DNA from: Gammaproteobacteria bacterium
GTDB taxonomy: Bacteria > Pseudomonadota > Gammaproteobacteria > Xanthomonadales > SZUA-36
Reading direction: 5' to 3'
Length of the DNA: 64,000 nt
Assembly (NCBI GenBank): GCA_024279945.1
Contig: JAJRRA010000080.1
Coordinates: 62,001-126,000 of the forward strand
Position 1 is the stretch's first letter. Each line of letters starts with the position of its first letter. Made by a program: the position numbers and the translations under genes. Below, in pieces: positions 37,504 to 47,086 of this stretch. The notes below the pieces were generated by a model that was given only the letters and a program-made list of their open reading frames with translations, was not told the origin of the DNA and did not search any database.

Positions 37504-40500
37504 ATGAATAACGAAGAAACCGTGCGGACACCACTTTCCATATCTCTGGGCATTGCCGGATTTGAGTACGCGGATCTGTACGACCCCCTCCGGCTGGCCG
37601 ATCTGTCCCGTACCTTTGACGGGTATCTGCAAGATCGCGATGCCAAATTGCTGGACTCCTTTGTCGCTTATCGCGATTGCCAGGGTGAAGGCATGGCGCC
37701 CGAAGCCATCTCGGAGCTCCTGGTGCGTGTTGCGCCTCATGTGGGCGACTTCATCACCAGGCTGTTCAAGCTTGAGTCGGAATGCGCCGCCCAGCGCACG
37801 GCAATCCGGGATGAGTTTGAAACGATATTCGTCTATCGCAAGGAAATTGTCGGGAAACTCAAGCGGGTCTTCAGGGGCGCAGACTGCAGCCAGTGGAATC
37901 AAAAAACAATTGTGGAAAGCGTTGAGCTGCTACAGGATATCGCTTTGCCCGAGACTGCCACAGATGACCCGGAACGTGCACTCGCACGCGTTGCAGTAAC
38001 TCTATTTCACCTTAATAATCGACTGCAATCAGATGATAATACAGACGATTATTCCAATGCCGAACAGGAACTCGTGCACTTGACCGAGCGCCTGCACGCC
38101 CATGAGCGAGCGCGGGAGCTTTTCGCCGATTGCCTGGCGAAGGACTCCAGCGCCGGGATTGCAGCCGCTCTGCTCGATGTCGTACAACGCTGGAGCTACC
38201 TGGTGTCGACCGATGCCCTGTTTTGCATCCAGGCGAAAGACTGGCTTTCCTTCAAATTCCCGGAAAAAACCGATCTGGACAACCTGGTCGAACACGAAAT
38301 CAAACAACGTGAGGGCTTCTCCACCTGGGTCGGCCCGAAGCACCGCCGGCGTCGGCGGGATGGCTTTTCACTGACCGACCCACGCATGAAAGAAAGAGAG
38401 GTGCTCCACGAAGTCGATCACTGCATCTACTGCCACGACCGAGACAGGGATTCCTCCGCCAAGGGCATGCGGCGAAACAAAGACGGCGGATTTGTCATCA
38501 ATCGCCAGGGCGTGACCGCGACCGGTTGCCCTCTGGGCGAAAAAGTTTCGGAAATGCAGTATCTGAAACGTCAGGGTGAAAATATCGCCGCACTCGCCGT
38601 GGTCATTATCGACAACCCGATGTGTCCCGGCACCGGACACCGGATTTGTAATGACTGCATGAAAGCCTGCATCTACCAGAAAACCAAACCGGTCGATATT
38701 CCACAGATTGAGACCAACGTCCTCACGGATGTTCTGTTCATGCCCTGGGGTTTTGAGATTTATAACCTGCTCACCCGCTGGAACCCACTCAACGTCAAAC
38801 GCCCGCATGCCCTGCCCTACAACGGCAAGAAGGTCCTGGTCGTGGGTATGGGACCGGCCGGTTACACGCTGGCGCACTACCTGCTTAACGAGGGCTTTGC
38901 GGTGGTGGGTATCGACGCACTCAAGATCGAGCAGGTGCCCAAGCGCCTCAGCGGCGATCTGCAGACACTGCCCGTACCGATACGGTCCTTCAGCAATTTT
39001 TACGAGGATCTCGACAGTCGCCTGCTGGCCGGCTTCGGAGGCGTGGCGGAATATGGAATCACCGTGCGCTGGGACAAGAATTTCCTGCGTGTGATTCATC
39101 TCACGCTGGCCCGGCGCAATACTTTCCGCGTGTACGGTGGTGTGCGTTTCGGCGGTACGCTGACGATTGACCAGGCCTGGGAGCAGGGTTTCGACCACAT
39201 TGCCCTGGCCACCGGCGCCGGCAAACCGACCGTTATCGGCTTGAAAAACAACTTGATACGGGGTATTCGCAAGGCATCGGATTTCCTCATGAGCCTGCAG
39301 TTGACCGGGGCTGCGAAAGAGTCCTCGCTGGCAAACCTGCAGGTGCGCTTGCCGGCCGGCGTGATCGGCGGCGGTCTCACCGCGATCGACACCGCAACCG
39401 AGGTTCTCGCCTATTACCCCAGACAGGTTGAGAAAATCCTGCATCGCTACGAAAAACTGATCGCGCTGCATGGCGACAAGCAGGTACTGGAAGCCTTCAG
39501 TGATCAGGAAAAAGAAATGCTGAAAGAATTCCTCGCTCACGGACACGCGGTGCAGGCGGAACGCGAGCGCGCCAGGATGGCCGGTGAGGAGCCGAACTTT
39601 GCGCCGCTGGTTGATGGCTGGGGCGGTGTGACCCTGTTCTATCGCAAGGGCATCAAGGACTCACCCGCCTACCGGCAGAACCACGAAGAAATTGCCGAAG
39701 CGCTGGACGAGAGCATCCAACTGGCCGAAGGCATGGCGCCTCTGGAGGCGCTCCGCGACGAATTCGGTGAGCTTCGCGGTGTAAACTTCGACCACCTGGT
39801 CGAGGAGGACGGAAAGTGGGTTTCCCAGGGTGAGGAACTTGAACTGGATTTGCGCAGCCTGTTTATCGCTGCTGGAACCTCACCCAACACCATCTATGAG
39901 CAGGAACATGCCGGCACGTTTGAAATGGACGGAAAATTCTTCCGGCGTTTCGAACCCAGCCGCGAAAACGGCAAGACGCAAAGAATCGCCATGGATGATG
40001 AATGGCTGCCGAAGATCGGCAAGCCGGCGCCCTTCACGTCCTATCAAAAAGACGGTAAGTCGATCTCATTCTACGGCGACAACCACCCCGTCTATGCGGG
40101 CAACGTGGTTAAGGCTATGGCCAGTGCAAAAGACGGCTATCCCTATATCGTTGAATTGTTTGAGAAGGAACTCGCGGCGGTGGACCCTGAGCAGCATCAG
40201 CAACGGCTGCAGCAACTGACCGGGCTATTCAAAACACTGGATGAACAGCTAATCGCACGCGTGGTCAAGGTCAGCCGCTTGACGCCTACCATCATCGAGG
40301 TCATCGTCCATGCACCGATGGCGGCGCGTAACTTTGAACCGGGCCAGTTTTACCGGGTGCAGAATTTTGAGTGGTTTGCGAAGAACATTGAAGGTACTTT
40401 GCTCACTTCCGAAGGCATTGCTCTGACCGGCGCCTGGGTCGACAAGGAGAAGGGGCTGATCTCACTGATTACGCTGGAGATGGGCAGTTCGTCCAGTCTC

Positions 40501-41259
40501 TGCGCCACCTGGAAACCCGGAGATACCCTGGTCGTGATGGGTGTCACGGGTACCGCAACTGAAATCTACCGGGGCCGTACGGTGTTACTGGTCAGTGGCG
40601 GTCTGGGCAACGCCGTGCAGTTTTCCATCGGCAAGGCGCTGCGGGCCGCCGGTAGCAAAGTGCTCTATTTTGCCGGCTTCAAGAGTTCGGCAGACCTGTT
40701 CAAAATTCGCGAAATCGAGGAGGCGTCCGATGTCATCGTATGGTCTGTGGATGCCGCTCCCGGTGTCGAGGCGCTCCCGACAAGCCGGGCGCAGGACAAG
40801 AGTTTTATCGGCAATATCATCGAGGCGATGATCGCCTATGGCAGCGGCGATCTCGGTGAGACCACACTGCCGCTGGATCAGGTGGATCACATGATCGTGA
40901 TCGGGTCCGACCGCATGATGGCTGCCGTCAAGGAGGCTCGCCACGGCGTGCTGCAGCCCTTCCTAAAACCGGATAACACGGCGATCGCTTCGATCAACTC
41001 ACCAATGCAGTGCATGATGAAGGGAGTCTGCGCGCAATGCATGTGCCGCCACGTTGACCCCGACAGTGGTGAGGAATACTTTGTCTATTCCTGTAACAAT
41101 CAGGATCAGGATCTGGATGCAGTCGATTTCGAACACCTCAATGCACGACTGCGACAAAATTCGGTGCAGGAAAAGCTTTCCAGGCTGTGGCTGGACTATT
41201 TACTCAGTCGCCCGGCGGTGGCGGGATCTCTGGCGGGTGAATTTGAGGAGCAGTTCTGA
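37504..41259 (+). CDS. NfnAB-like fused flavo-iron-sulfur oxidoreductase with novel N-terminal region
   Basis: 1251 residues in three parts. 1-300: mostly helical, no family recognised. 300-890: GltD/NfnB-like, with cysteines at 307, 310, 342, 374, 382, 385 and 389 for Fe-S clusters and a flavin GMGPAG at 448-453, then an NAD(P) region with AGVIGGGLTAIDTATE near 620. 900-1251: ferredoxin-NADP reductase-like, with FEPGQFYRVQ, GGLGNAV and a cysteine group near 1170-1200 (QCMMKGVCAQCMC) as in NfnA/PyrK. It follows hcrB by 17 bp. It probably supplies low-potential electrons from NAD(P)H to Hcr or ferredoxin, possibly by bifurcation (inference). Confidence 0.75.
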   Translation: MNNEETVRTPLSISLGIAGFEYADLYDPLRLADLSRTFDGYLQDRDAKLLDSFVAYRDCQGEGMAPEAISELLVRVAPHVGDFITRLFKLESECAAQRTAIRDEFETIFVYRKEIVGKLKRVFRGADCSQWNQKTIVESVELLQDIALPETATDDPERALARVAVTLFHLNNRLQSDDNTDDYSNAEQELVHLTERLHAHERARELFADCLAKDSSAGIAAALLDVVQRWSYLVSTDALFCIQAKDWLSFKFPEKTDLDNLVEHEIKQREGFSTWVGPKHRRRRRDGFSLTDPRMKEREVLHEVDHCIYCHDRDRDSSAKGMRRNKDGGFVINRQGVTATGCPLGEKVSEMQYLKRQGENIAALAVVIIDNPMCPGTGHRICNDCMKACIYQKTKPVDIPQIETNVLTDVLFMPWGFEIYNLLTRWNPLNVKRPHALPYNGKKVLVVGMGPAGYTLAHYLLNEGFAVVGIDALKIEQVPKRLSGDLQTLPVPIRSFSNFYEDLDSRLLAGFGGVAEYGITVRWDKNFLRVIHLTLARRNTFRVYGGVRFGGTLTIDQAWEQGFDHIALATGAGKPTVIGLKNNLIRGIRKASDFLMSLQLTGAAKESSLANLQVRLPAGVIGGGLTAIDTATEVLAYYPRQVEKILHRYEKLIALHGDKQVLEAFSDQEKEMLKEFLAHGHAVQAERERARMAGEEPNFAPLVDGWGGVTLFYRKGIKDSPAYRQNHEEIAEALDESIQLAEGMAPLEALRDEFGELRGVNFDHLVEEDGKWVSQGEELELDLRSLFIAAGTSPNTIYEQEHAGTFEMDGKFFRRFEPSRENGKTQRIAMDDEWLPKIGKPAPFTSYQKDGKSISFYGDNHPVYAGNVVKAMASAKDGYPYIVELFEKELAAVDPEQHQQRLQQLTGLFKTLDEQLIARVVKVSRLTPTIIEVIVHAPMAARNFEPGQFYRVQNFEWFAKNIEGTLLTSEGIALTGAWVDKEKGLISLITLEMGSSSSLCATWKPGDTLVVMGVTGTATEIYRGRTVLLVSGGLGNAVQFSIGKALRAAGSKVLYFAGFKSSADLFKIREIEEASDVIVWSVDAAPGVEALPTSRAQDKSFIGNIIEAMIAYGSGDLGETTLPLDQVDHMIVIGSDRMMAAVKEARHGVLQPFLKPDNTAIASINSPMQCMMKGVCAQCMCRHVDPDSGEEYFVYSCNNQDQDLDAVDFEHLNARLRQNSVQEKLSRLWLDYLLSRPAVAGSLAGEFEEQF

Positions 41260-41278
41260 TTAATTCTGCGATCTTTAC

Positions 41279-41348
41279 CTGCCCGCCTGAAGAGCGATCA
41301 GTTTTCTGCCCGCCTGAAGAGCGATCAGTTTTCTGCCCGCCTGAAGAG
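41279..41348 (+). repeat. Tandem direct repeat, 27-nt unit, 2.6 copies
   Basis: The unit begins CTGCCCGCCTGAAGAG and ends GATCAGTTTT. Copies are at 41279-41305 and 41306-41332 (identical), and a partial 16-nt copy at 41333-41348 runs into the left arm of the large inverted repeat that follows. Located 19 bp after the end of the Nfn-like gene. Confidence 0.85.
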
Positions 41349-41447
41349 CCGGGAAGCTACTTCCAGGACTCGCTCGAGACGTCCTGTGCGCTCCGCATTT
41401 GTTCCTGACAAATGAGGGTCCTGGAAGTAGCTTCCCGGCTCTTCAGG
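41340..41447. repeat. 30-nt perfect inverted repeat with 48-nt centre
   Basis: The arm at 41340-41369 (CCTGAAGAGCCGGGAAGC then TACTTCCAGGAC) is the exact reverse complement of 41418-41447. The centre contains CGCTCGAGACGTCC and GCGCTCCGC. It has no homology to the GGGGTCAG elements apart from a short GCGCTCCG, but shares their design of long perfect arms around a short core. May serve as the terminator between convergent operons or be a MITE-like element. Confidence 0.88.
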
Positions 41448-41477
41448 CTGCGGTGTTGCGGCAATATGTGCAGAGTT

Positions 41478-43085
41478 CTAGTCAGACTCTTTGGTTTCAA
41501 ACAGGCCTGGGGGGATGGAAGGCAGTTCGGTTTTGACTTCGTAAATGGTCAGTAAGGTCTGGAATACGGCGTCCTGGGAATTCTTTTTTTCCAACCGGGT
41601 CAGGACACTGTGCACATCGATATCAGAGGATTCTCCAAGCCAGAGAATGACCGGAATGTCGGTTTGTTCTTTCGGTGCCAACGCATAGGGCAAGCCGTGC
41701 AGGTAGAGGTCGTTTTCACCCAGTGATTCGCCGTGATCGCTCACATACAGCATGGCGGTTTCATAAGCGGGCGTGTTGGCTTTCAGCAGAGCAATGACTT
41801 GAGACAAGAAGTAGTCGGTGTACCCGATGGCATTATCATAGGCATTGCCGATTTCTGCGTCCGTACACTCAGAAAGCTCGACCGACCGGCAGGCGGGCGT
41901 GAAACGTTTGTATTCTGCCGGATAACGTTTGTAATAGGCCGGTCCGTGGTTGCCCATTTGGTGAAGGACAATCAGTATGTCGCCGCTGTGGGTGTCAATA
42001 TAATCCTGCAGGCCGGACAACATGCCGACATCACGGCATTCATCGTCACATTCAGGGTTTTTGTCCGGCGTTCGAAAATCTTCATACTGCACCCGGTCGG
42101 CAACCCCTTGTGAGCTCGAATTATTGTCGCGCCACAGGACGCTTACTCCCGCGCGCTGCAACACATCCAGTACGTTTTGCGTATTCCCGTCTTCGCTACT
42201 GTCATAATCTTTTCGTCCACTCAGGGCAAACATGCACGGTACCGACACCGAGGTCGAGGTGCCGCAGGAGCTAATGTGCGTGTAGCTGAATACCCTGCTT
42301 TCCCCGCTCAGTTCGGGGTTGGTGTTGCGGCTATACCCATTGAGTGAGAAGCGGTCCCGGCGCGCTGCTTCACCGACCACCATGATGGTCAGTTCGTAGT
42401 CCGGATCAGACTTGGATATGGTCGCCTCGGGCGCAAGTTGCACCAGTGGGTGCGGGCTGCTGTCAACACCTGCTTTGACCAGGTATTTGCCTGCCGAATA
42501 CAGCGGAAAAATCGGGTTGGCGTAGTAGCGGAATGCCTTGTGCACCCGGATGAAACTGGCGTACTGACTGCTGAACAGCGCCATGCTCAACAGTGCCGTC
42601 ACAATGGATACCAACACCAGCAACAACTGTTTGCGCGACCTGCGCCAGTAGCTTTCCGGGCGTAGCGGCAGGTACCAGAGCAAGGCAATGGGCGCCAGGC
42701 CCAACAGCAGCAACCGCAACAGGAAGCTGAGGTTGATCAGGTCGGCCATTTCCGCCGGGTTGGTCTGCAGGGTGTTCCGGATCATGACCGTGTCGATGAC
42801 CACGCCGAAGGCGTCGGAAAAATAGGCCGTCAGCGCAGACAGCAACAGCAACAGGCTTACCGTTACCCGGGCCGGAATCAACAGGCTCAGCAGTGAGATC
42901 ACCAGGGTGATTTCGCAAGCCAGCACCACAATGACAGACACCAGGAATCCGGCATTGTCGCTATTCCAGGGGTAGGTTTCCAGGACCTTGCCGAAATAGC
43001 TCATATTGCCCGTGAGCAACAGGAACAGGGCACCTGCCAGGATGATCTGGGTGCTTGAAATAAGCTGCTGTTTAGATGAACTCAT
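41478..43085 (-). CDS. eptA: Lipid A phosphoethanolamine transferase, EptA family
   Basis: 535 residues; inner-membrane enzyme of the sulfatase/alkaline phosphatase fold that adds phosphoethanolamine to lipid A. Five N-terminal membrane helices (within about 10-180) precede a periplasmic domain with the first metal-binding region MVVGEAARRDRFSLNGY, the nucleophile threonine in SSCGTSTSVSVPC and the second metal site YVSDHGESLGENDLYLHG. Such enzymes change surface charge and cationic-peptide sensitivity. Follows the beta-barrel gene by 35 bp on the same strand. Confidence 0.88.
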   Translation of the reverse strand: MSSSKQQLISSTQIILAGALFLLLTGNMSYFGKVLETYPWNSDNAGFLVSVIVVLACEITLVISLLSLLIPARVTVSLLLLLSALTAYFSDAFGVVIDTVMIRNTLQTNPAEMADLINLSFLLRLLLLGLAPIALLWYLPLRPESYWRRSRKQLLLVLVSIVTALLSMALFSSQYASFIRVHKAFRYYANPIFPLYSAGKYLVKAGVDSSPHPLVQLAPEATISKSDPDYELTIMVVGEAARRDRFSLNGYSRNTNPELSGESRVFSYTHISSCGTSTSVSVPCMFALSGRKDYDSSEDGNTQNVLDVLQRAGVSVLWRDNNSSSQGVADRVQYEDFRTPDKNPECDDECRDVGMLSGLQDYIDTHSGDILIVLHQMGNHGPAYYKRYPAEYKRFTPACRSVELSECTDAEIGNAYDNAIGYTDYFLSQVIALLKANTPAYETAMLYVSDHGESLGENDLYLHGLPYALAPKEQTDIPVILWLGESSDIDVHSVLTRLEKKNSQDAVFQTLLTIYEVKTELPSIPPGLFETKESD

Positions 43086-43120
43086 GGCTGCGGCGAAAAG
43101 GGAATCAAGGTATCTATCAG

Positions 43121-43969
43121 CTAAAAATCATATTCAACATAGGCCTGGAAAAAGGTGTCTTCATTGAACGGAAGAATGGCAAGGCCGTTGTCACTGCCCA
43201 ATCTTTCGAACTGATCGAGTTCATAAGTAGTTTTCTCTACCTTGAAAACAAGATACCTGGCAGGGTTCAGGCGATAGGCCAGTTTGAGCTCTTCCCGGGT
43301 CTCCAGTAACTCGTTGCCTGTCTCTCTGAAGTCTTTGTATCTTCCGCTGAGGGAAAACCGGTCAGCCAACGAAAAACTGACCCGGTATTCCTGAAAGAAG
43401 GCAAATTTCTCACTACTCAAATCTTCCCGCCTGAAGTCGCCGTGGATTTTCGGCAGATCATCGTCAATTTCCAGGTAGTAGCCGCCCGCTCCAAATTTGG
43501 CGAAAAATTCTATTTTCTCCGTGGCGAAGTCAATCTTGATGCCCGGCATGAGGTCAGCAGACTGCTCAATGGAGCTGACCGTATTCATCCTGTGCTGCAC
43601 ATCCAGGGTTGCAAGCAATCTGAGCGCATGAGTGGGGGCAAGAATTTCCTTCTCAGCCCTGAAGTAATTTTTGAACCACACGGGTATGTGATCGGGATCG
43701 AGTTTATCCTGATCGTTGTCCACAATAACGGTGAGCAGCAGTGTGAGTTTGATTCCCTGTGCGGTTTCGTACTGCCCCTTGATTCCCGCAGTAAGGCCGA
43801 AGGTATCAGAATCTTCTACCTGGAAATCCGTCACACCGAATCTTTTCTTCCACTCAACAGCCGACAGAAACGATTCGTCTTCACCCTCTGCTTCTTTTTC
43901 GGCTGCTAAAGTCGGCGTTACCACGGATAAAATAATAATCAGAAACAGATAATTACGCTTATTATTCAA
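43121..43969 (-). CDS. Predicted outer-membrane beta-barrel protein
   Basis: 282 residues from a TTG at 43969, chosen because AGGGAG lies 5 bp before it and because the protein then begins with a clean signal peptide (MNNKRNYLFLIIILSVVTPT, cleavage near LAAE). The remainder alternates short hydrophobic and charged strands and ends in tyrosine-rich EYDF with a C-terminal phenylalanine, the usual outer-membrane assembly signal. No specific family is recognised. The longer frame to 44053 lacks these features. Confidence 0.7.
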   Translation of the reverse strand: MNNKRNYLFLIIILSVVTPTLAAEKEAEGEDESFLSAVEWKKRFGVTDFQVEDSDTFGLTAGIKGQYETAQGIKLTLLLTVIVDNDQDKLDPDHIPVWFKNYFRAEKEILAPTHALRLLATLDVQHRMNTVSSIEQSADLMPGIKIDFATEKIEFFAKFGAGGYYLEIDDDLPKIHGDFRREDLSSEKFAFFQEYRVSFSLADRFSLSGRYKDFRETGNELLETREELKLAYRLNPARYLVFKVEKTTYELDQFERLGSDNGLAILPFNEDTFFQAYVEYDF

Positions 43970-44148
43970 TCTTTCTCCCTGTGCTGGACCTGTATCAATA
44001 AACGCCCCACCCCGGCATGGCCAGGCGCCTGTTGTTGTCAACTGGGGGTACATTATGCAACGTTAGAGAAGATAAATGAGTAATGTCTCCATTTTTTCAC
44101 CCCGGAGTCAAACGATCCATATCATGGATGTACGGGCGCGTGAGCAAA

Positions 44149-44802
44149 TCAGCTCAGTTCAAGCCGGCTCATCAGTCGCAGCAAGCTGCCGTCCGGGTCC
44201 TTCACATCAAACCAGTAACTCTGCATGCCAACGGCTTCGGCACCACTGCAGTTCGCGTGCAGGTCATCAATAAAAAGACACTGCTCCGGGGGCAGGGAAA
44301 GCATCCGCGCGCTGGCCAGATAGGGTTCTGGAGCCGGTTTTCTGACGCCGATCGTCTGCACATCCAAAATGGCGTCAAAGAGTCGACGATAGGGCCACGT
44401 TTCCCACCAGCGCTCGCCGAGCCACCGGCTGGCGTCATTGGTGAGCACCATCTGTCGAAAGCCCGCGACCTGCAGGCGCTCGATGGCTTCCCAGGTATTG
44501 GGGCGCTCACCAGTGCTGAAATCAAGGTCCTGGTAAGGTGAAAAAGTAATGCCCTCTTTTGCCAGCGCTGTGAGCAGTCGTTTCACATATTCCGATTCGT
44601 TAAACTCGCCCCGGTCCATGGCGGCGTAAGAGGGATCCGGCGCAGGCCCCGTCGGACCCAGCGGGATGTGTTCCAGCGGCCAGCCCTGCTCGATACCCAC
44701 ATCAAGCATCAACTCCGTGAAGAATCGATACATAATGCCACCCATGTCCCAGATGATGGCGCTGGGTAAGACGTAAACCGGGTTTCCCGTTGACAGCATC
44801 AT
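44149..44802 (-). CDS. HAD-superfamily hydrolase, subfamily IA, altered motif I
   Basis: 217 residues. Motif I reads IIWDMGGIMY: the nucleophile Asp (about residue 19) is kept but the second Asp, the general acid in DxD phosphatases, is Gly. Motif II VLTNDASRW, motif III lysine in GVRKPAPEPY and motif IV FIDDLHANCSGA are present. HAD-IA proteins with DxG in motif I are known (YihX and epoxide hydrolase N-terminal domain group). Last gene of the nine-gene operon, 8 bp after the SDR gene; it may dephosphorylate an intermediate. Confidence 0.8.
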   Translation of the reverse strand: MMLSTGNPVYVLPSAIIWDMGGIMYRFFTELMLDVGIEQGWPLEHIPLGPTGPAPDPSYAAMDRGEFNESEYVKRLLTALAKEGITFSPYQDLDFSTGERPNTWEAIERLQVAGFRQMVLTNDASRWLGERWWETWPYRRLFDAILDVQTIGVRKPAPEPYLASARMLSLPPEQCLFIDDLHANCSGAEAVGMQSYWFDVKDPDGSLLRLMSRLELS

Positions 44803-44810
44803 TTTTCCGC

Positions 44811-45569
44811 TCAGTTGAACTGGCGACCACCGTCTACGACGAGCGTTTGACCGGTGACGAAATCGCTGTCCGGCGCGGCAAAAAACAGCAATGCTCCGAT
44901 CAGGTCGTCAGCCTGTTGTGCCCGCTTGATCGCACCGCGATTCACGCCGTATTGCGCTGCTTCCTCAATCAGTTGCAGGCTGGCTTCGGTGAGCGTGAAG
45001 CCAGGAGCAATGGCATTGACGCGGATGCCGTAATCTCCAGCTTCCCGGGCCAGCGCCCGGGTAAGCCCGATCACGCCGCCTTTTGAAGCGACGTAATGAG
45101 CCCACAATGGTGAGCCGCTGTAGAATGTGGCTGATGTGATGTTGATGATGCTGCCACCACGTTCACGCATGAAGGGAAACACCGCACGCGCACAGAGCCA
45201 GGGGCCCTTGAGGTTAACTGCCATCAACTCGTCCCATTCACTGGAAGTGATCTCGAAGAACGGCTTGCGGGTGATGCCGCCATAAATACCGGCGTTGTTG
45301 ACCAGCACATCGATCCGCCCCCAGCGCTGCGCTACCGAGCCTGCCATCCGTTCTACCGAAGCTTCTTCAGCTACATCAAGCTCCATCTCGATTGCTTCAC
45401 CGCCCTGCGCGATGATCTGCTCAACCGTGCCGGCGGCACCGTCCAGCTTGCAATCAGCCACCACCACCCGCGCACCCGCAGCCGCCAGCGCCAGTGCAAA
45501 CGAGCGGCCCAGACCACCTCCGGCGCCCGTTACGATTGTCACCTGCCCGTTCAACTTTGTTTCAGACAT
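44811..45569 (-). CDS. Short-chain dehydrogenase/reductase
   Basis: 252 residues, classical SDR. Cofactor motif TGAGGGLGRS (about 15-24), NNAG (about 91-94), catalytic Ser in NITSATF (about 143) and YVASK with Tyr and Lys (about 158-162). The acidic residue after the second strand (VVADCKLDG) suggests NAD+ rather than NADP+. Substrate unknown; in this operon it could oxidise an alcohol to a ketone or aldehyde. Confidence 0.88.
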   Translation of the reverse strand: MSETKLNGQVTIVTGAGGGLGRSFALALAAAGARVVVADCKLDGAAGTVEQIIAQGGEAIEMELDVAEEASVERMAGSVAQRWGRIDVLVNNAGIYGGITRKPFFEITSSEWDELMAVNLKGPWLCARAVFPFMRERGGSIINITSATFYSGSPLWAHYVASKGGVIGLTRALAREAGDYGIRVNAIAPGFTLTEASLQLIEEAAQYGVNRGAIKRAQQADDLIGALLFFAAPDSDFVTGQTLVVDGGRQFN

Positions 45570-45617
45570 GATCCGCCTCAGTCACAGCAACAGGAGAGCA
45601 AACCGATTTGTGGTCTC

Positions 45618-47054
45618 TCATGATGCGGTTGATAAATAGATGGTCTTCAACTCCAGGTAGGCCTCCAGGCCATGACGTGATTTCTCACGTCCCAGCCCGC
45701 TTTCCTTGTAACCGCCGAAGGGCACCATATTGTATGAACGATGGATATTATTGACCCACACCGAGCCGGCCTCAAGGCTCTCGGCCGTACTGAGCGCCAC
45801 AGCCAAATCACTGCTGAAGACGTAGCCGGCCAGGCCGAACACCGAGTCGTTCGCCAACTCGATGGCCTGCGCCAGGGAATCGTAAGGCATAACGCCAACC
45901 ACGGGACCGAAGGTCTCTTCCCGCATGATCTTCATCGACTGTCGCGTGTCAGCAAGTACCGTAGGCGGAAAAAAGAAGCCACTATCATAGTCATCGCCAA
46001 GCAAGCGCTCTCCCCCGGTCGCAAGACGTGCACCCTGGGCAAGCGCATTTTCAACGTGTTCCACGCTGGTGCTGAATATTTTCTCACTGACCATCGGTCC
46101 CAGGTCACAATCCGGGTCCATGCCATTACCCACTTTGAGGGCGGCGGCTGCCCGTGCAAAACGTTCGATGAACTGCGGGTAGATTTCACGATCAACGTAA
46201 ATCCGGTTAACCCGGTAGCAGAATTGCCCGCTGTTGGCGAAGGAGTGCCGTACCAGCGCGGTCACTGCGGTATCGAGTTTGGCGTCACGGCAGACGATGG
46301 CGGGCGACTGCCCGCCCATCTCCAGCGTCAGCCGCTTGTTGGTCACCGCGGCCATTGCCGCGATGCGCTTACCTGCCCCACTGCTGCCGGTAAAGCCAAT
46401 TTTGCGCGGCACCGGATGTTCTACCAGTGCCCTGCCCAGCTCCGAACCGGAGCCGGTAATGGCATTGAACGCACCTGGCGGATAGCCTGCCTGATGAAAA
46501 AGCTCGGCCAACAGCAGCGTGGTCAGGGGCGTGTTGGAAGCCGGCTTGGCAACCACGGTACAACCAGTCATCAGGGCCGCGCCCAGTTTGAAGATGAGCA
46601 GCGTGATTGGATAGTTGAATGGCGTAATAGCCACCACCACGCCGAGGGGTTCCTTGACCACCAGAACCCGCTCGGACTCCTCGTTGATCATCGGAATCTC
46701 ACCGCGCAAGCGCAGACCCTCCTCGGCAAAGTAATCGAGCAGGTCGGCCGATCGTTCAATTTCGTTCTTCGAGCCGGCCAGCGGCCGGCCCAATTCGAGG
46801 GTCAGCAATTGCGCAAATTCATCGGCCCGCTCGCGCAAGCGCTGGGCAGCCGCGTGTTGCAGACTGGCGCGGCGAGCCATTGGAACCTTGCGCCAGAGTG
46901 CAAAAGCTTTTGCCGCCGAAACAATGGCCCGGTCGGCATCCCCGGCATTGCCTGACGGTACAGTCTCGAGTGTTTCACCCGTTGCAGGATTGGTGACCCT
47001 GATCAACTGCGACGATGTCGCCGGCGTCCAGTTGCCATCGATGAAAAAATCCAT
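45618..47054 (-). CDS. Aldehyde dehydrogenase family protein
   Basis: 478 residues, NAD(P)+-dependent aldehyde dehydrogenase near the succinate-semialdehyde dehydrogenase branch. TPFNYPITLLIFKLGAAL (about 148-165), the cofactor loop GFTGSSGAGKRI (about 222-233), active Glu in LEMGGQSPAIV (about 250) and active Cys in NSGQFCYRVNR (about 285). The EETFGPVVGV region is intact. Follows the split dikinase by 32 bp, so it probably turns an aldehyde of the same pathway into an acid. Confidence 0.9.
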   Translation of the reverse strand: MDFFIDGNWTPATSSQLIRVTNPATGETLETVPSGNAGDADRAIVSAAKAFALWRKVPMARRASLQHAAAQRLRERADEFAQLLTLELGRPLAGSKNEIERSADLLDYFAEEGLRLRGEIPMINEESERVLVVKEPLGVVVAITPFNYPITLLIFKLGAALMTGCTVVAKPASNTPLTTLLLAELFHQAGYPPGAFNAITGSGSELGRALVEHPVPRKIGFTGSSGAGKRIAAMAAVTNKRLTLEMGGQSPAIVCRDAKLDTAVTALVRHSFANSGQFCYRVNRIYVDREIYPQFIERFARAAAALKVGNGMDPDCDLGPMVSEKIFSTSVEHVENALAQGARLATGGERLLGDDYDSGFFFPPTVLADTRQSMKIMREETFGPVVGVMPYDSLAQAIELANDSVFGLAGYVFSSDLAVALSTAESLEAGSVWVNNIHRSYNMVPFGGYKESGLGREKSRHGLEAYLELKTIYLSTAS

Positions 47055-47086
47055 TATTTAACTCCCGACTTGTGGCTCAGACCGGA

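Noticed and set aside
38368-39546. A 392-codon frame on the minus strand
   Set aside because: Opposite strand of the Nfn-like gene, whose motifs are unmistakable; no motif in the antisense product.
41279-41348. Possible CRISPR array
   Set aside because: The copies are directly adjacent with no spacers and there are no cas genes.
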